Assembly: GCF_030818545.1 (NCBI RefSeq)
Contig: NZ_JAUTAH010000001.1
Location: 1,369,001 to 1,433,000, forward strand
Reading direction: 5' to 3'
Source of the DNA: Brevundimonas sp. SORGH_AS_0993
Lineage (GTDB): Bacteria > Pseudomonadota > Alphaproteobacteria > Caulobacterales > Caulobacteraceae
DNA length: 64,000 nucleotides
The notes beneath the pieces were generated by a model. It ran no database searches. It was not told where the DNA came from and was given only the letters and a program-made list of their open reading frames with translations. This document shows, one piece after another, positions 63,677-64,000 of the stretch; position 1 is the first letter of the stretch; every line of letters starts with the position of its first letter. A program made the translations under genes and the position numbers.

Positions 63677-64000
63677 CTACCGGCCGTTCCGCTTCAACCG
63701 GCGACGCAGCAGCTTGTCGGCCGCCGCCTCCATCTGGCGCTGGGTGAAGGCCAGGGCGGCGGGCGTGCCGCGCCGTGCGCCCACATTGTCGGCCACCATG
63801 GCCCCGCGCTGTCCGATCGGCTGGGGCTTGCCGGTGGTGGTGTCCATCGCCGTCTGATGCTCGATCTCGGCGTTCAGCGACGCTCCCATCAGGATCACCT
63901 GCACCGACAGCCAGGTCCACAGCAGGAAACCCATCATCGCCGCCAGCGGCCCATAGCTGTCGACCCGCACGAAGGTGTTCAGATACCAGCTGAAGGCCAG
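63677..64000 (-). CDS. YihY/BrkB-family membrane protein (C-terminal part; cut by window edge)
   Basis: About 107 C-terminal residues are visible. The segment LAFSWYLNTFVRVDSYGPLA, followed by the helix MMGFLLWTWLSVQVILMGASLNAE, is typical of the last part of YihY/BrkB proteins, polytopic inner-membrane proteins of unclear function once misannotated as RNase BN. A hydrophilic tail ends in RRRLKRNGR. The start lies beyond the window. Confidence 0.82.
   Translation of the reverse strand: MAFSWYLNTFVRVDSYGPLAAMMGFLLWTWLSVQVILMGASLNAEIEHQTAMDTTTGKPQPIGQRGAMVADNVGARRGTPAALAFTQRQMEAAADKLLRRRLKRNGR

Overview
The window is one continuous piece of a high-GC alphaproteobacterial chromosome, most likely from the Caulobacterales and Brevundimonas-like. 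The reasons are a CpdR-type receiver, rpsT directly upstream of dnaA, GANTC (CcrM-type) sites crowded into the dnaA promoter, promoters of the type TTGACC-17-TANNNT, and near-uniform use of G/C at third codon positions. The species call is inference; no rRNA is present.

Layout. 1-11100 (minus strand): the division and cell-wall (dcw) cluster mraZ-rsmH-ftsL-ftsI-murE-murF-mraY-murD-ftsW-murG, mostly with 4-nt stop/start overlaps and with four MraZ-type TGGGN boxes at exact 10-bp spacing upstream. 11231-14350: RNase P RNA, a BLUF photoreceptor, a small XRE regulator, three unknown small genes and a LuxR-type regulator with a C-terminal membrane segment. 14454-18501: metK, a pentapeptide-repeat protein, a shortened RibD-like deaminase and gpmA. 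18798-21488: a TonB-dependent receptor. 21826-29051: the replication block rpsT-dnaA-dnaN-recF-gyrB, with gyrB carrying a one-base frameshift in a run of six G. 29079-36458: small exported proteins, mnmC, motA and a long-chain acyl-CoA synthetase. 37040-43431: an aa3/caa3-type oxidase cluster (fused subunit I/III, subunit II with cytochrome c, two more cytochromes c, cytochrome b561, CtaG). 43719-49458: a PAS/LuxR regulator followed by a large YadA-like trimeric autotransporter adhesin, also frameshifted. 49784-53558: a four-gene operon with the folate-independent methionine synthase MesD and its partner MesX (DUF1852), a flavin reductase and a double-hotdog thioesterase, behind a cobalamin riboswitch and a 52-bp palindrome. 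53579-55628: a Crp/Fnr regulator and an isochorismatase-family hydrolase. 55751-59035: a low-GC Fic/integrase module at tRNA-Val bounded by a perfect 335-bp inverted repeat. 59217-64000: cpdR, an N-formylglutamate amidohydrolase, a candidate small RNA, a DUF599 protein, ppa, hslU and the end of a YihY/BrkB-family gene.

How the parts connect. Methionine/SAM metabolism appears twice: metK and the mes operon share a palindromic ATATAAAGAT/ATCTTTATAT operator, and the mes operon also has a B12 riboswitch, so it is probably made when SAM-cycle signalling calls for it and B12 is scarce. The most unusual items are this mes operon with its co-transcribed flavin reductase, the Fic/integrase inverted-repeat module in which both genes have the same 335-bp leader, and a previously unnamed (to me) ~83-nt small RNA with a strong promoter, three hairpins and a pyrimidine-rich anti-Shine-Dalgarno stretch. 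Two frameshifts in G runs (gyrB, adhesin) should be treated as possible assembly errors.
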